A DNA stretch of 45,791 nucleotides from NCBI GenBank assembly GCA_001874255.1, contig MPDC01000029.1:1-45791 (forward strand). The letters are read 5' to 3'. The position numbers were made by a program, and so were the translations under genes. The notes under the pieces were generated by a model. It made no database searches. It saw only the letters and a list, made by a program, of their open reading frames with translations, and was not told where the DNA came from. The stretch is from Alphaproteobacteria bacterium MedPE-SWcel. GTDB taxonomy: Bacteria; Pseudomonadota; Alphaproteobacteria; Rhodobacterales; Rhodobacteraceae. The number at the start of each line of letters is the position of its first letter. The stretch's first letter is position 1. Below are positions 38,033 through 45,791 of the stretch, piece after piece.

Positions 38033-39348
38033 GCCAGGAATACATCGCCATCTTCATGTTCGCGTCGATGATGCTGATGCTCTTTACAGGGCAGCGGGTC
38101 TTTGGGGCGATCGGAGCAGTGGGCGCGGTTGCCGCGATGCTGCTCTGGGGGGTGGGTGGCTACGACATACCCTTCTCGGCCGCGATGAAGCTGATGAAGT
38201 GGTACCCGCTGCTGACGCTACCGATGTTCATCTTCATGGGCTACGTGTTGAGCGAAAGCCGTTTGGCGGATGATCTCTACAAGATGTTTCACGTCTGGAT
38301 GGGGCCGATCAACGGCGGCTTGGCCATTGGCACCATCGGGCTCATGGTGCTGGTCTCTGCCATGAACGGGCTGTCGGTTGCGGGCATGGCCATCGGGGCC
38401 ACCATCGCGCTGCCGGAACTGCTCAGGCGGGGCTACGACAAGACGATGGTCACCGGCGTCATTCAGGCCGGATCATCACTCGGGATCCTGGTCCCGCCCT
38501 CGGTCGTGCTGGTTCTCTATGCCATGATCGCGCGCCAGCCTGTGGGGCAGCTGTGGCTGGCCGGAGTGCTGCCGGGGCTGATGATGGCGGCCTTGTTCAT
38601 CCTCTACATCTGGTTGCGTTGCAGGATGAACCCGGATCTGGGTCCCGCCATGGAAGACGCCCACGAGGTGCCAAGGGCGGAAAAACTGCGCCTGCTGGGG
38701 GCCGGGGCGCTGCCCCTGTTGATTTTCGCCGCAATGATGATCCCCTTTGTCAACGGCTGGACATCGCTGGTCGAAAGCTCTGCCATCGGGGCGCTGACGG
38801 CGCTGGCGGCCTCGATCGCAAAACGCCGGATGAGCTGGAAGATCTTTGAATCCTGCACCAAAAGCACGCTGGCGATTTCCTGCATGTTCATGTGGATCAT
38901 CCTTGCCGCCCTGGGGTTTGGGGCCGTGTTCGACGGGCTGGGTGCGGTCAAGGCGATTGACAACCTGTTCACCGATCAGCTGGGGCTGGACCCTTGGGTG
39001 ATCCTGATCCTGATGCAGCTGTCCTTCATCCTCATGGGGACGTTCCTCGATGATACGGCGATGCTGGTGATTGTGGCCCCCCTGTATGTGCCGCTGGTGC
39101 AGGCCCTGGGGTTCGACCTTGTCTGGTACGGCATTCTCTATACGATCACCACGCAGATCGCCTACATGACACCGCCGTTCGGCTACAACCTGTTCCTGAT
39201 GCGGGCCATGGCACCGCCAGAAATCGGGCTGGGCGACATCTATCGTTCCATCGTGCCGTTTGTCGGCATCATGGTGGTGGCGCTGGCCATTATCATGATC
39301 TTCCCGCAGATCGCGCTTTGGCTGCCGCAGACAGTTTACGGACAATAA
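38029..39348 (+). CDS. TRAP transporter large permease (DctM)
   Basis: The 439-residue protein has about 12 membrane helices. Conserved DctM features include GAVGAVAAMLLWG, LPMFIFMGYVLSES near residue 64-77, the GSSLGILVPPSVVLVLYA re-entrant region and the late helix with LDDTAMLVIVAPLYVPL. It conducts the substrate bound by the Tat-exported binding protein encoded next. It overlaps dctQ by four bases. Separate DctQ and DctM proteins, not fused, are present. Confidence 0.93.
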   Translation: MSQEYIAIFMFASMMLMLFTGQRVFGAIGAVGAVAAMLLWGVGGYDIPFSAAMKLMKWYPLLTLPMFIFMGYVLSESRLADDLYKMFHVWMGPINGGLAIGTIGLMVLVSAMNGLSVAGMAIGATIALPELLRRGYDKTMVTGVIQAGSSLGILVPPSVVLVLYAMIARQPVGQLWLAGVLPGLMMAALFILYIWLRCRMNPDLGPAMEDAHEVPRAEKLRLLGAGALPLLIFAAMMIPFVNGWTSLVESSAIGALTALAASIAKRRMSWKIFESCTKSTLAISCMFMWIILAALGFGAVFDGLGAVKAIDNLFTDQLGLDPWVILILMQLSFILMGTFLDDTAMLVIVAPLYVPLVQALGFDLVWYGILYTITTQIAYMTPPFGYNLFLMRAMAPPEIGLGDIYRSIVPFVGIMVVALAIIMIFPQIALWLPQTVYGQ

Positions 39349-39402
39349 CCAGAAGACCCTTCAAAGGGCCCAACACAAACTGACCACAGAGAGGTATACC
39401 CA

Positions 39403-40437
39403 ATGACGACACGTCGTAATTTCCTGAAGACCACGGCCCTCGGTGCCGCCGCTGCGCCGCTGGCCACCCCGGCCCTCGCGCAGGGCAAGATCACCTGGCG
39501 CATGCAGACCTACGCAGGCCCGGCGCTGGCCGCCCATGTGATCGACCCGGCGATCGAGATGTTCAACAAGATCGCAGGCGACCGCATGCAGATCGAACTC
39601 TTCTACGCCGATCAGCTGGTGCCCACCGGCGAATTGTTCCGGGCCCTGCAGAAAGGCACGATTGACGCGGTACAATCGGATGACGATTCCATGGCGTCGC
39701 CGACCGAAGTCACGGTGTTTGGCGGCTATTTCCCCTTTGCCTCGCGCTATTCGCTCGATGTTCCGGTCCTGTTCAACCAGTATGGCCTGAACGAGATCTG
39801 GGACGCGGAATATTCCAAAGTCGGCGTGAAACACATCTCTGCCGGTTCCTGGGATCCGTGCCATTTCGCGACGAAGGATCCGATCAACTCTCTGGCGGAT
39901 CTCAAGGGCAAACGCGTCTTCACCTTCCCGACCGCCGGGCGATTCCTGTCGCAGTTTGGCGTCGTGCCGGTCACCCTGCCGTGGGAAGACATCGAAGTGG
40001 CTGTTCAGACCGGCGAGCTGGACGGGATTGCCTGGTCCGGCATCACCGAGGATTACACCGTCGGCTGGGCGGATGTGACCAACTACTTCCTGACCAACAA
40101 CATCTCCGGCGCCTGGGCCGGTAGCTTCTTTGCGAATATGGATCGCTGGAACGAGCTGCCGGAGGATCTGCAGACCCTGTTCCGTGTCTGCTGTGACCAG
40201 TCGCATTACTACCGCCAGTGGTGGTACTGGGGCGGCGAAGCCTCGCTGCGTGTGAATGGCGACAAGATGAAACTGACCTCGATCCCCGATGCCGAATGGC
40301 AGCAGGTCGAAGATGCAGCAATCACCTTCTGGGATGAGATTGCAGCCGAGTCCGAGACCAAGGCAAAGGTCGTCGAGATCTTCAAGAAGTACAACGCCGA
40401 TATGGCGAAGGCCGGCCGCCCGTATCGCTACGGATAA
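39403..40437 (+). CDS. TRAP transporter substrate-binding protein (DctP) with Tat signal
   Basis: The 344-residue periplasmic protein begins MTTRRNFLKTTALG, a twin-arginine signal ending in PALAQ, so it is exported folded. The mature part has the DctP fold, with ADQLVPTGELFRALQKGTID and the ligand region LADLKGKRVFTFPTAGR. In most DctP proteins an Arg of the KxR motif salts to a carboxylate ligand; here that position appears to be F173, with R180 further on. The ligand may not be a simple carboxylate, and an amine or amino alcohol would fit the operon. The alignment is by eye. It is followed after 75 bases by the glutamine-synthetase-like gene. Confidence 0.9.
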   Translation: MTTRRNFLKTTALGAAAAPLATPALAQGKITWRMQTYAGPALAAHVIDPAIEMFNKIAGDRMQIELFYADQLVPTGELFRALQKGTIDAVQSDDDSMASPTEVTVFGGYFPFASRYSLDVPVLFNQYGLNEIWDAEYSKVGVKHISAGSWDPCHFATKDPINSLADLKGKRVFTFPTAGRFLSQFGVVPVTLPWEDIEVAVQTGELDGIAWSGITEDYTVGWADVTNYFLTNNISGAWAGSFFANMDRWNELPEDLQTLFRVCCDQSHYYRQWWYWGGEASLRVNGDKMKLTSIPDAEWQQVEDAAITFWDEIAAESETKAKVVEIFKKYNADMAKAGRPYRYG

Positions 40438-40512
40438 ACGGGCACGCCAACTCACCACGTTACGGGGGGCGGGGTCTGCCCTGCCCCCTGCCAGAACCAC
40501 AGGGAACGCCAG

Positions 40513-41862
40513 ATGACTTTCGAGGATCTCAGGAAACAGATCGCGGCCGGGCAGATTGACACTGTCCTGACCTGCATTGTGGACATGCAAGGCCGGTTGA
40601 TGGGCAAAAGGTTTCACGCCGAGGCCTTCCTCGAGATGGCAGAGGACGAGACCCATTGCTGCAACTATCTTTTGGCCACGGATCTCGAGATGGCGACGCC
40701 CGACGGCTATGCCTCTACCAGTTGGGAGCGGGGCTATGGCGACTACATCATGAAGCCGGATCTTTCGACGCTGCGGCCGGTGCCGTGGCTCGACGGGACT
40801 GCCATGGTGCTGTGCGATGTGCGGGACCACCACACCCATGGGCCGGTGCCGCATTCCCCCCGCGAGATCCTCAAGGCGCAGGTTGCCCGCTGTACGGCGC
40901 TTGGCTTCACAGCCGTCATGGCGACCGAACTGGAGTTTTTCCTGTTCGAAGGGACCCATGACGAGATCGCCCGAAGCGGTTTCAAATTGACGCCGATCTC
41001 CAACTACAATGAGGATTACAGCATTTTCCAGACCTCCAAGGAGGAACCGGTGATGCGCCCGATCCGCAATCACCTGCGGGCCATGGGTATCCCGATCGAG
41101 GGATCCAAGGGCGAAGCAGAAGCGGGTCAGGAAGAGCTGAACGTGAAATATGCCGAGGCACTGGCGACGGCGGACCACCACACGCTGGCCAAACACGGCA
41201 TCAAGGAAATCGCCCACCAGCAGGGCTATGCCGCAAGTTTTCTGCCAAAGTGGGACAAGGACCGGGTTGGTTCCGCGGCCCATGTGCACCAGTCGCTGTG
41301 GGCGGACGGAAAGAACGCCTTTTTCGACGAGGCCGCGCCACTGGGCAAATCAAAGCTGATGGATCACTACATGGCGGGGCTGTTGAAATATGCCGCTGAT
41401 TATACCTATTTCATGGCGCCCTACATCAACAGCTACAAACGCTTTGCCAAGGGGACCTTTGCCCCCACCCAGACGGTATGGTCGGTGGACAACCGGACGG
41501 CAGCCTTTCGCCTTTGTGGTGAAGGATCAAAGGCGGTACGGGTTGAATGCCGCGTGCCGGGGTCCGACATGAACCCCTATCTGGCGCAGGCCGCGATGCT
41601 GGCGGCGGGGCTCCAGGGGATCGAAGAGAAGCTCGAGCTTCCCGGGCCGTTCCGTGGCGATGCATATGCCGGTGATACGGAACAGCATATTCCGCGCACG
41701 CTGCAAGAAGCGCGTGACGCGCTTGCGGCGTCAGAAATGTTGCGGGCGGCGCTTGGAGAAGAGGTTGTGACCCATTACGTCCGCGCGGCGGATTGGGAAA
41801 TCGAGGAATTCAACCGTGTCGTGACCGATTACGAGATCGCGCGCGGGTTCGAGAAAGCCTGA
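40513..41862 (+). CDS. Glutamine-synthetase-like gamma-glutamyl-amine ligase
   Basis: The 449-residue GS-fold protein has metal ligands E139 and E141 in TELEFFLF, E208 in GQEELNVKY and H257 in GSAAHVHQS, and the ATP/glutamate region ending in DNRTAAFRL. There is no adenylylation Tyr loop of housekeeping GlnA, and the length matches PuuA/GlnT/IpuC-type enzymes. Those attach glutamate through its gamma-carboxyl to amines such as putrescine, isopropylamine or ethanolamine. Here it probably does the same with the amine imported by the TRAP system. Start follows CAGGGAACGCC. The assignment to the amine-ligase branch is by eye; true glutamine synthesis is a less likely alternative. Confidence 0.85.
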   Translation: MTFEDLRKQIAAGQIDTVLTCIVDMQGRLMGKRFHAEAFLEMAEDETHCCNYLLATDLEMATPDGYASTSWERGYGDYIMKPDLSTLRPVPWLDGTAMVLCDVRDHHTHGPVPHSPREILKAQVARCTALGFTAVMATELEFFLFEGTHDEIARSGFKLTPISNYNEDYSIFQTSKEEPVMRPIRNHLRAMGIPIEGSKGEAEAGQEELNVKYAEALATADHHTLAKHGIKEIAHQQGYAASFLPKWDKDRVGSAAHVHQSLWADGKNAFFDEAAPLGKSKLMDHYMAGLLKYAADYTYFMAPYINSYKRFAKGTFAPTQTVWSVDNRTAAFRLCGEGSKAVRVECRVPGSDMNPYLAQAAMLAAGLQGIEEKLELPGPFRGDAYAGDTEQHIPRTLQEARDALAASEMLRAALGEEVVTHYVRAADWEIEEFNRVVTDYEIARGFEKA

Positions 41863-41964
41863 TCCGGCGAGGGTGGCGGGGGCCGGCCCCCGGACCCCCG
41901 AGGTATTTGGAAAAAGATGAAAATGGCGAAGGCCGCGTTTGCACGCCGCCGAGGAGTAGGCCAC

Positions 41965-43347
41965 ATGGGCAAGACATTGAACTGTATCTCACCGATTGAT
42001 GGATCGGTTTTTGCAAGTCGGGAGGCACTGGACCTGGAGGCCGCCCGTAACGCGGTGAAAAAGGCCCGCGCGGCGCAACGATCGTGGGCGGCGCGACCGC
42101 TGCAGGAACGGATAGATCTGGTTATGGCCGGCGTGGCCGAAATCGGTGCCATGAATGACGAGATCGTCCCTGAACTGGCCCATATGATGGGGCGGCCGGT
42201 CCGGTTCGGCGGTGAATTCGGCGGCTTCAATGAACGTGCGTCCCATATGGCGAAGATCGCGTCTGAGTCGCTGGCGGATATTGAGGTCGGTGAAGACGAG
42301 AGTTTCAAGCGGTATATCAAGCGAATTCCACATGGCGTTGTCTTTGTCGTCGCTCCGTGGAATTACCCCTATATGACAGCGATCAACACCGTGGCGCCGG
42401 CACTGATCGCCGGAAATACGGTGGTTCTGAAACATGCCACACAGACGTTGTTGGTCGGCGAACGCATGGCGAGAGCATTCCATGCGGCGGGCGTGCCGGA
42501 GGATGTGTTTCAGAATGCATTCCTCGATCACGAGACCACGTCGGCGCTGATTGCCGAGAGAGCTTTTGATTTTGTGAACTTCACCGGGTCTGTCGGCGGC
42601 GGTCAGGCGATGGAGCGCGCGGCGGCGGGGACGTTTACCGGTGTTGGAACAGAATTGGGCGGTAAAGATCCCGGCTATGTAATGGAGGATGCCGACCTGG
42701 ACGCCGCGGTCGATACGCTGATCGACGGCGCCATGTTCAATTCCGGACAGTGCTGCTGCGGGATCGAGCGGATCTATGTTCACGAGAGCCTGTATGAGGC
42801 GTTTCTTGAAAAGGCCATTGCAGTCGTCCGCGGCTACAGGCTCGGAAACCCGCTGGATAAGGAGACGACCATTGGACCGATGGCGCATGTCCGCTTCGCA
42901 CAGGAGGTCCGGGATCAGATTTCCGAGGCGCTTGCGGCAGGAGCCGAGGCGCATATAGAGACCATGGAGGCTGACGACGGCGGGGCATATCTCACGCCGC
43001 AAATCCTGACCAATGTGACGCATGATATGCGTGTGATGCGCGACGAGAGTTTCGGGCCTGTCGTGGGGATCATGAAAGTGTCCTCGGATGAAGAAGCCAT
43101 TGAATTGATGAACGATAGCGAGTTTGGCCTGACCGCGTCCCTCTGGACCGGAGATATCGCACGGGCGCAGGCGGTCGGAGACCGGATCGAGACGGGAACC
43201 GTGTTCATGAACCGGGCCGACTATCTGGATCCGGGGCTGTGCTGGACGGGATGCAAGAACACCGGGCGCGGCGGCGGGCTCTCTGTCATTGGCTACCAGA
43301 ACCTGACCCGTCCGAAATCCTACCATCTGAAGAAAGTCACTGTCTGA
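41965..43347 (+). CDS. NAD(P)-dependent aldehyde dehydrogenase
   Basis: The 460-residue protein has the ALDH catalytic set: N133 (APWNYPY), E230 (GTELGGKDPG) and nucleophile C264 (NSGQCCCGIER). The start ATG at 41965 follows GAGGAG; the frame is open to 41917, but that is leader. Within the operon it lies between the GS-like ligase and the alcohol dehydrogenase. It could oxidise a gamma-glutamyl aminoaldehyde to the acid, as PuuC does in the putrescine route. Alone, its sequence does not settle the substrate. The region of Cys residues and ELGGK is intact, so it should be active. Confidence 0.92.
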   Translation: MGKTLNCISPIDGSVFASREALDLEAARNAVKKARAAQRSWAARPLQERIDLVMAGVAEIGAMNDEIVPELAHMMGRPVRFGGEFGGFNERASHMAKIASESLADIEVGEDESFKRYIKRIPHGVVFVVAPWNYPYMTAINTVAPALIAGNTVVLKHATQTLLVGERMARAFHAAGVPEDVFQNAFLDHETTSALIAERAFDFVNFTGSVGGGQAMERAAAGTFTGVGTELGGKDPGYVMEDADLDAAVDTLIDGAMFNSGQCCCGIERIYVHESLYEAFLEKAIAVVRGYRLGNPLDKETTIGPMAHVRFAQEVRDQISEALAAGAEAHIETMEADDGGAYLTPQILTNVTHDMRVMRDESFGPVVGIMKVSSDEEAIELMNDSEFGLTASLWTGDIARAQAVGDRIETGTVFMNRADYLDPGLCWTGCKNTGRGGGLSVIGYQNLTRPKSYHLKKVTV

Positions 43348-43421
43348 CTTTCCTTGGGGACGCTGTATCCTTCGGAACTGAACCTATTTCGGCCTATGGC
43401 CATATAAGAAAGGCAACCTTC

Positions 43422-44567
43422 ATGTCTCTCACTGGAAACTGGTCCTACCCGACCGCAATCAAATTCGGTGCAGGCCGGATTGGGGAACTGGCCGAGGCCT
43501 GTACGCAGGCGGGCATAAAAAAGCCTCTGCTTGTCACCGACAAGGGGCTGGCGGATCTGCCCGTGACCCGATCGACACTCGACATCATGGACGCGGCCGG
43601 GCTTGGTCGCGGGATGTTCTCGGAGGTGGATCCAAACCCGAACGAGAAGAACCTGAACGCAGGTGTCGCGGCCTATAGGGCCGGTGGTCATGACGGTGTC
43701 ATTGCCTTTGGCGGCGGCTCCGGGCTCGATCTTGGCAAGATGGTGGCCTTCATGGCCGGTCAGACCCGACCGATCTGGGATTTCGAGGATATCGGCGATT
43801 GGTGGACCCGCGCCGATGCGGATGCCATCGCGCCAATCATTGCGGTGCCCACCACAGCCGGAACCGGATCCGAGGTGGGGCGAGCCTCTGTCATCACCGA
43901 CAGCGTGACCCATCAGAAAAAGATCATTTTCCATCCCAAAGTGCTGCCAACGGTGGTAATTTGCGACCCGGACCTCACCGTGGGCATGCCAAGGTTCATC
44001 ACGGCGGGCACCGGGCTCGATGCCTTTGCGCATTGCGTCGAGGCCTTCTCCTCGCCGCATTATCACCCGATGTCGCAGGGTATCGCGCTGGAAGGCATGC
44101 GTTTGGTCAAGGAGTATCTTCCGCGCGCCTATGAGGATGGAACCGACATTGAGGCCCGCGCGCAGATGATGGCAGCGGCAGCGATGGGGGCAACCGGGTT
44201 CCAAAAGGGGCTTGGGGCGATCCACGCCATGAGCCACCCCATCGGCGCCGTGTTCAACACCCACCACGGCACCACGAATGCAGTCTGCATGCCCGCTGTG
44301 TTGGCGTTCAATGCCGATGCCATTGCGGACCGATTTGACACCGCCGCCGCCTACCTGGGTATCAAGGGCGGATTCGCCGGTTTCCAAAGCTATGTGCAAG
44401 ACCTGAACGACAGCCTCGGCATCCCGCGTCGCCTGTCGGACCTTGGCGTGACCGAGGAGGCCATCCCGGAACTGGTCAAGGGGGCGATCATCGATCCAAG
44501 CTGTGGTGGCAATCCGATCAAGCTGACAGAAGAAAACCTGACACAGCTCTTCAAAGCCGCACTCTGA
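43422..44567 (+). CDS. Iron-containing (group III) alcohol dehydrogenase
   Basis: The 381-residue protein has the NAD(P)-binding GGGSGLDLGK (97-106), PTTAGTGSE (143-151) and the metal ligands D200, H204 (GLDAFAHCVEAF), H268 (GAIHAMSHP) and H282 (FNTHHG). It oxidises a primary alcohol to an aldehyde, which the preceding aldehyde dehydrogenase could then use. Start is the ATG at 43422; AGAAAGG lies upstream. Its stop is separated by a strong hairpin from the convergent LacI gene. In a gamma-glutamylation route the presence of an alcohol dehydrogenase, and not an amine oxidase, points to an amino-alcohol substrate. Confidence 0.92.
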   Translation: MSLTGNWSYPTAIKFGAGRIGELAEACTQAGIKKPLLVTDKGLADLPVTRSTLDIMDAAGLGRGMFSEVDPNPNEKNLNAGVAAYRAGGHDGVIAFGGGSGLDLGKMVAFMAGQTRPIWDFEDIGDWWTRADADAIAPIIAVPTTAGTGSEVGRASVITDSVTHQKKIIFHPKVLPTVVICDPDLTVGMPRFITAGTGLDAFAHCVEAFSSPHYHPMSQGIALEGMRLVKEYLPRAYEDGTDIEARAQMMAAAAMGATGFQKGLGAIHAMSHPIGAVFNTHHGTTNAVCMPAVLAFNADAIADRFDTAAAYLGIKGGFAGFQSYVQDLNDSLGIPRRLSDLGVTEEAIPELVKGAIIDPSCGGNPIKLTEENLTQLFKAAL

Positions 44568-44613
44568 CAGCCTGAGCAGGCATCTCGATTCCTGAGCCTC
44601 GACAGAGGACACA

Positions 44614-44637
44614 TGGCCACGCCCGGCGGCGTGGCCA
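44614..44637. terminator. Hairpin between the alcohol dehydrogenase and LacI genes
   Basis: TGGCCACGCC pairs perfectly with GGCGTGGCCA (10 bp, 4-base loop) between two convergent genes. Lack of a clear T run makes efficiency uncertain, but the position suggests a two-way terminator. A short GGGCCTAT direct repeat follows. Confidence 0.6.
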
Positions 44638-44660
44638 CATACATTGGGCCTATATGGGGC

Positions 44661-45668
44661 CTATGCGGGCACCCGGGCGACGCTGTCGCGACATATCAGT
44701 TCGACTTCGACAATCTGTGACGGCCCGGTCAGGGTCCCGGCTTCGATCATGTCAAGGAGCAGCCGGGCGGCCTGTTCGCCAATCTGAGTGCGGCGCTGGC
44801 GGATCGTGGTCAGCGCCGGAGAGAGGTGACCAACCACCTCAATATTGTCGAACCCCACCAGCGAGACATCTTCAGGCACCCTTATGCCCCGGTGCTGAAC
44901 AACCCCCATAAAGCCGACCGCCATTTCATCTGACGCGCAAAACAGAGCGGTGGGCCGGGTTTCCAACTGGAGCCACTTCTGGGCCGCTGCGGCGCCGGAA
45001 TCCATGCTGAAATCGCCATCGAACACCCAGTCCGGAGGCGTTGACACCCCCCGTTCCGCCAGCGCATCGCGATACCCCGCCAGCCGCGTTTCCGACAGAA
45101 CATTGCCCTGTGGTCCCGTGATATGACCGATCCGTCTGTGACCCATGTCGAACAGGTGGCCAACCGCCAATGCCGCGCCACGGGCGTTTTCCGTACGCAC
45201 CGAGGGGAGATCATCATCCATCCATTCACATGCGAGAACAACGGGCGGACGGCCCGGGTTTTTCAGCGCCTCGGCAGACAGGGTTCCGTCAAACAGGATC
45301 AACCCGTCCGCCATGCTGGACTGGAGATATGCCGATAGCCGATCCTCAGGATTGGGTCCGGCCTGTGTGTCGGCAATCAGGAGGCCATAGCCGACGGGAT
45401 GCAGAACCGAATTGATGCCCGCAAGGATCTGCGAAAAGAATGGATTTGCAAGGTTCGGAATCAACGCGATGACGCTGCCCGTGCGTTGCCTGCGGAGGTT
45501 CGAGGCCGTCGCATTGACGCGGTATCCGGTGCGGTCCACGGCGGCCAATACGGCTTCCCGCGTCGCCTTGGCGACAACGGAAGGTTTCGACAAGGTCCGG
45601 CTGACGGTCGCAGTGGACACCCCCGCACGCGCAGCAACATCTTGAATCGTAGCGATCTTCTTGTCCAT
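44661..45668 (-). CDS. LacI-family transcriptional regulator
   Basis: The 335-residue protein has the LacI HTH (IATIQDVAARAGVSTATVSR, 4-23) with hinge helix, and a periplasmic-binding-protein-like core (about 62-330). The ATG at 45668 follows AAAGGAAGG and begins MDKKIATIQD; the frame is open to 45692, but that part overlaps the ribosome site. The effector is unknown. It lies convergent to the dehydrogenase operon and may control genes beyond the right edge rather than that operon. Confidence 0.88.
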   Translation of the reverse strand: MDKKIATIQDVAARAGVSTATVSRTLSKPSVVAKATREAVLAAVDRTGYRVNATASNLRRQRTGSVIALIPNLANPFFSQILAGINSVLHPVGYGLLIADTQAGPNPEDRLSAYLQSSMADGLILFDGTLSAEALKNPGRPPVVLACEWMDDDLPSVRTENARGAALAVGHLFDMGHRRIGHITGPQGNVLSETRLAGYRDALAERGVSTPPDWVFDGDFSMDSGAAAAQKWLQLETRPTALFCASDEMAVGFMGVVQHRGIRVPEDVSLVGFDNIEVVGHLSPALTTIRQRRTQIGEQAARLLLDMIEAGTLTGPSQIVEVELICRDSVARVPA

Positions 45669-45712
45669 GAACCTTCCTTTGACGGCGCTCATAATGCCTC
45701 AATGAGAAAATG

Positions 45713-45728
45713 TTGTAAACGATTGCGG
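45713..45728. promoter_or_regulatory. Candidate LacI-type operator
   Basis: TTGTAAACGATTGCGG fits the LacI-family pattern TTGNAANCGNTTNCAA at all but the last two positions, and has a central CG as usual. It lies 45 bases upstream of the LacI start, suitable for self-repression. Nothing else is seen between 45669 and the window end. Confidence 0.4.
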
Positions 45729-45791
45729 ATTTTGCAAAACTGGACCTGTCCCTTTCACGTGCCGCCCCAAGTTCTCATTTACGCCGCCTGA

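Noticed and set aside
39361-41289. Long open frame (642 codons) on the minus strand
   Set aside because: It is antisense to the TRAP binding protein and GS-like genes, which have clear family motifs. The antisense product has none.

Overview
The window looks like chromosome from a high-GC alphaproteobacterium, most likely a Rhodobacterales (Roseobacter-group) relative. The basis is gene content: a TRAP transporter with a Tat-exported binding protein, a FixL-like PAS kinase beside a FixK-type regulator, a Blh-type sulfur dioxygenase, divergent oxyR/katG, and an IS3-family end at the left edge. No rRNA, tRNA, CRISPR array or phage genes were seen.

Region 1 (1-4318): the right end of an IS3-family element, then a Crp/Fnr-like regulator, a small DUF2892 membrane protein, a persulfide-dioxygenase-like metallo-hydrolase and a SulP anion transporter. 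This is probably a sulfide/persulfide oxidation cluster. A perfect palindrome with a partial second copy marks its promoters.

Region 2 (4315-15935): a complete aerobic nicotinate (vitamin B3) degradation cluster. NicAB hydroxylates nicotinate to 6-hydroxynicotinate. NicC makes 2,5-dihydroxypyridine and NicX opens the ring to N-formylmaleamate. NicD, NicF and NicE then give maleamate, maleate and fumarate. NicR sits in the middle. An 18-bp sequence of the form TTGTT-N8-AACAA recurs at each promoter region and is the likely NicR operator. A two-gene sodium:solute symporter ends the catabolic operon and is the likely importer.

Region 3 (15936-20703): a decayed deacetylase fragment, an Acg-type nitroreductase with an upstream FNR/FixK box, a FixK-type regulator, an OmpR-type response regulator and a hybrid kinase whose PAS domain keeps the FixL heme residues. 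This is probably an oxygen-responsive module.

Region 4 (21041-28424): siderophore or heme-type iron uptake, with ABC ATPase, two permeases, a binding protein, a TonB-dependent receptor and an AraC regulator. No siderophore biosynthesis genes are seen. Region 5 (28744-33355) holds a MarC-type membrane protein, a VOC protein, oxyR and katG with a strong terminator.

Region 6 (33383-36568): an RpiR regulator, an unusually short AMP-forming ligase and a thiolase-like protein lacking its second catalytic Cys. Region 7 (36684-45668): an N-formylglutamate-amidohydrolase-like enzyme, a TRAP transporter, a glutamine-synthetase-like ligase, an aldehyde dehydrogenase, an iron-type alcohol dehydrogenase and a convergent LacI regulator. 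This set fits a gamma-glutamylation route for an amino alcohol such as ethanolamine, and it is the most interesting candidate system here.
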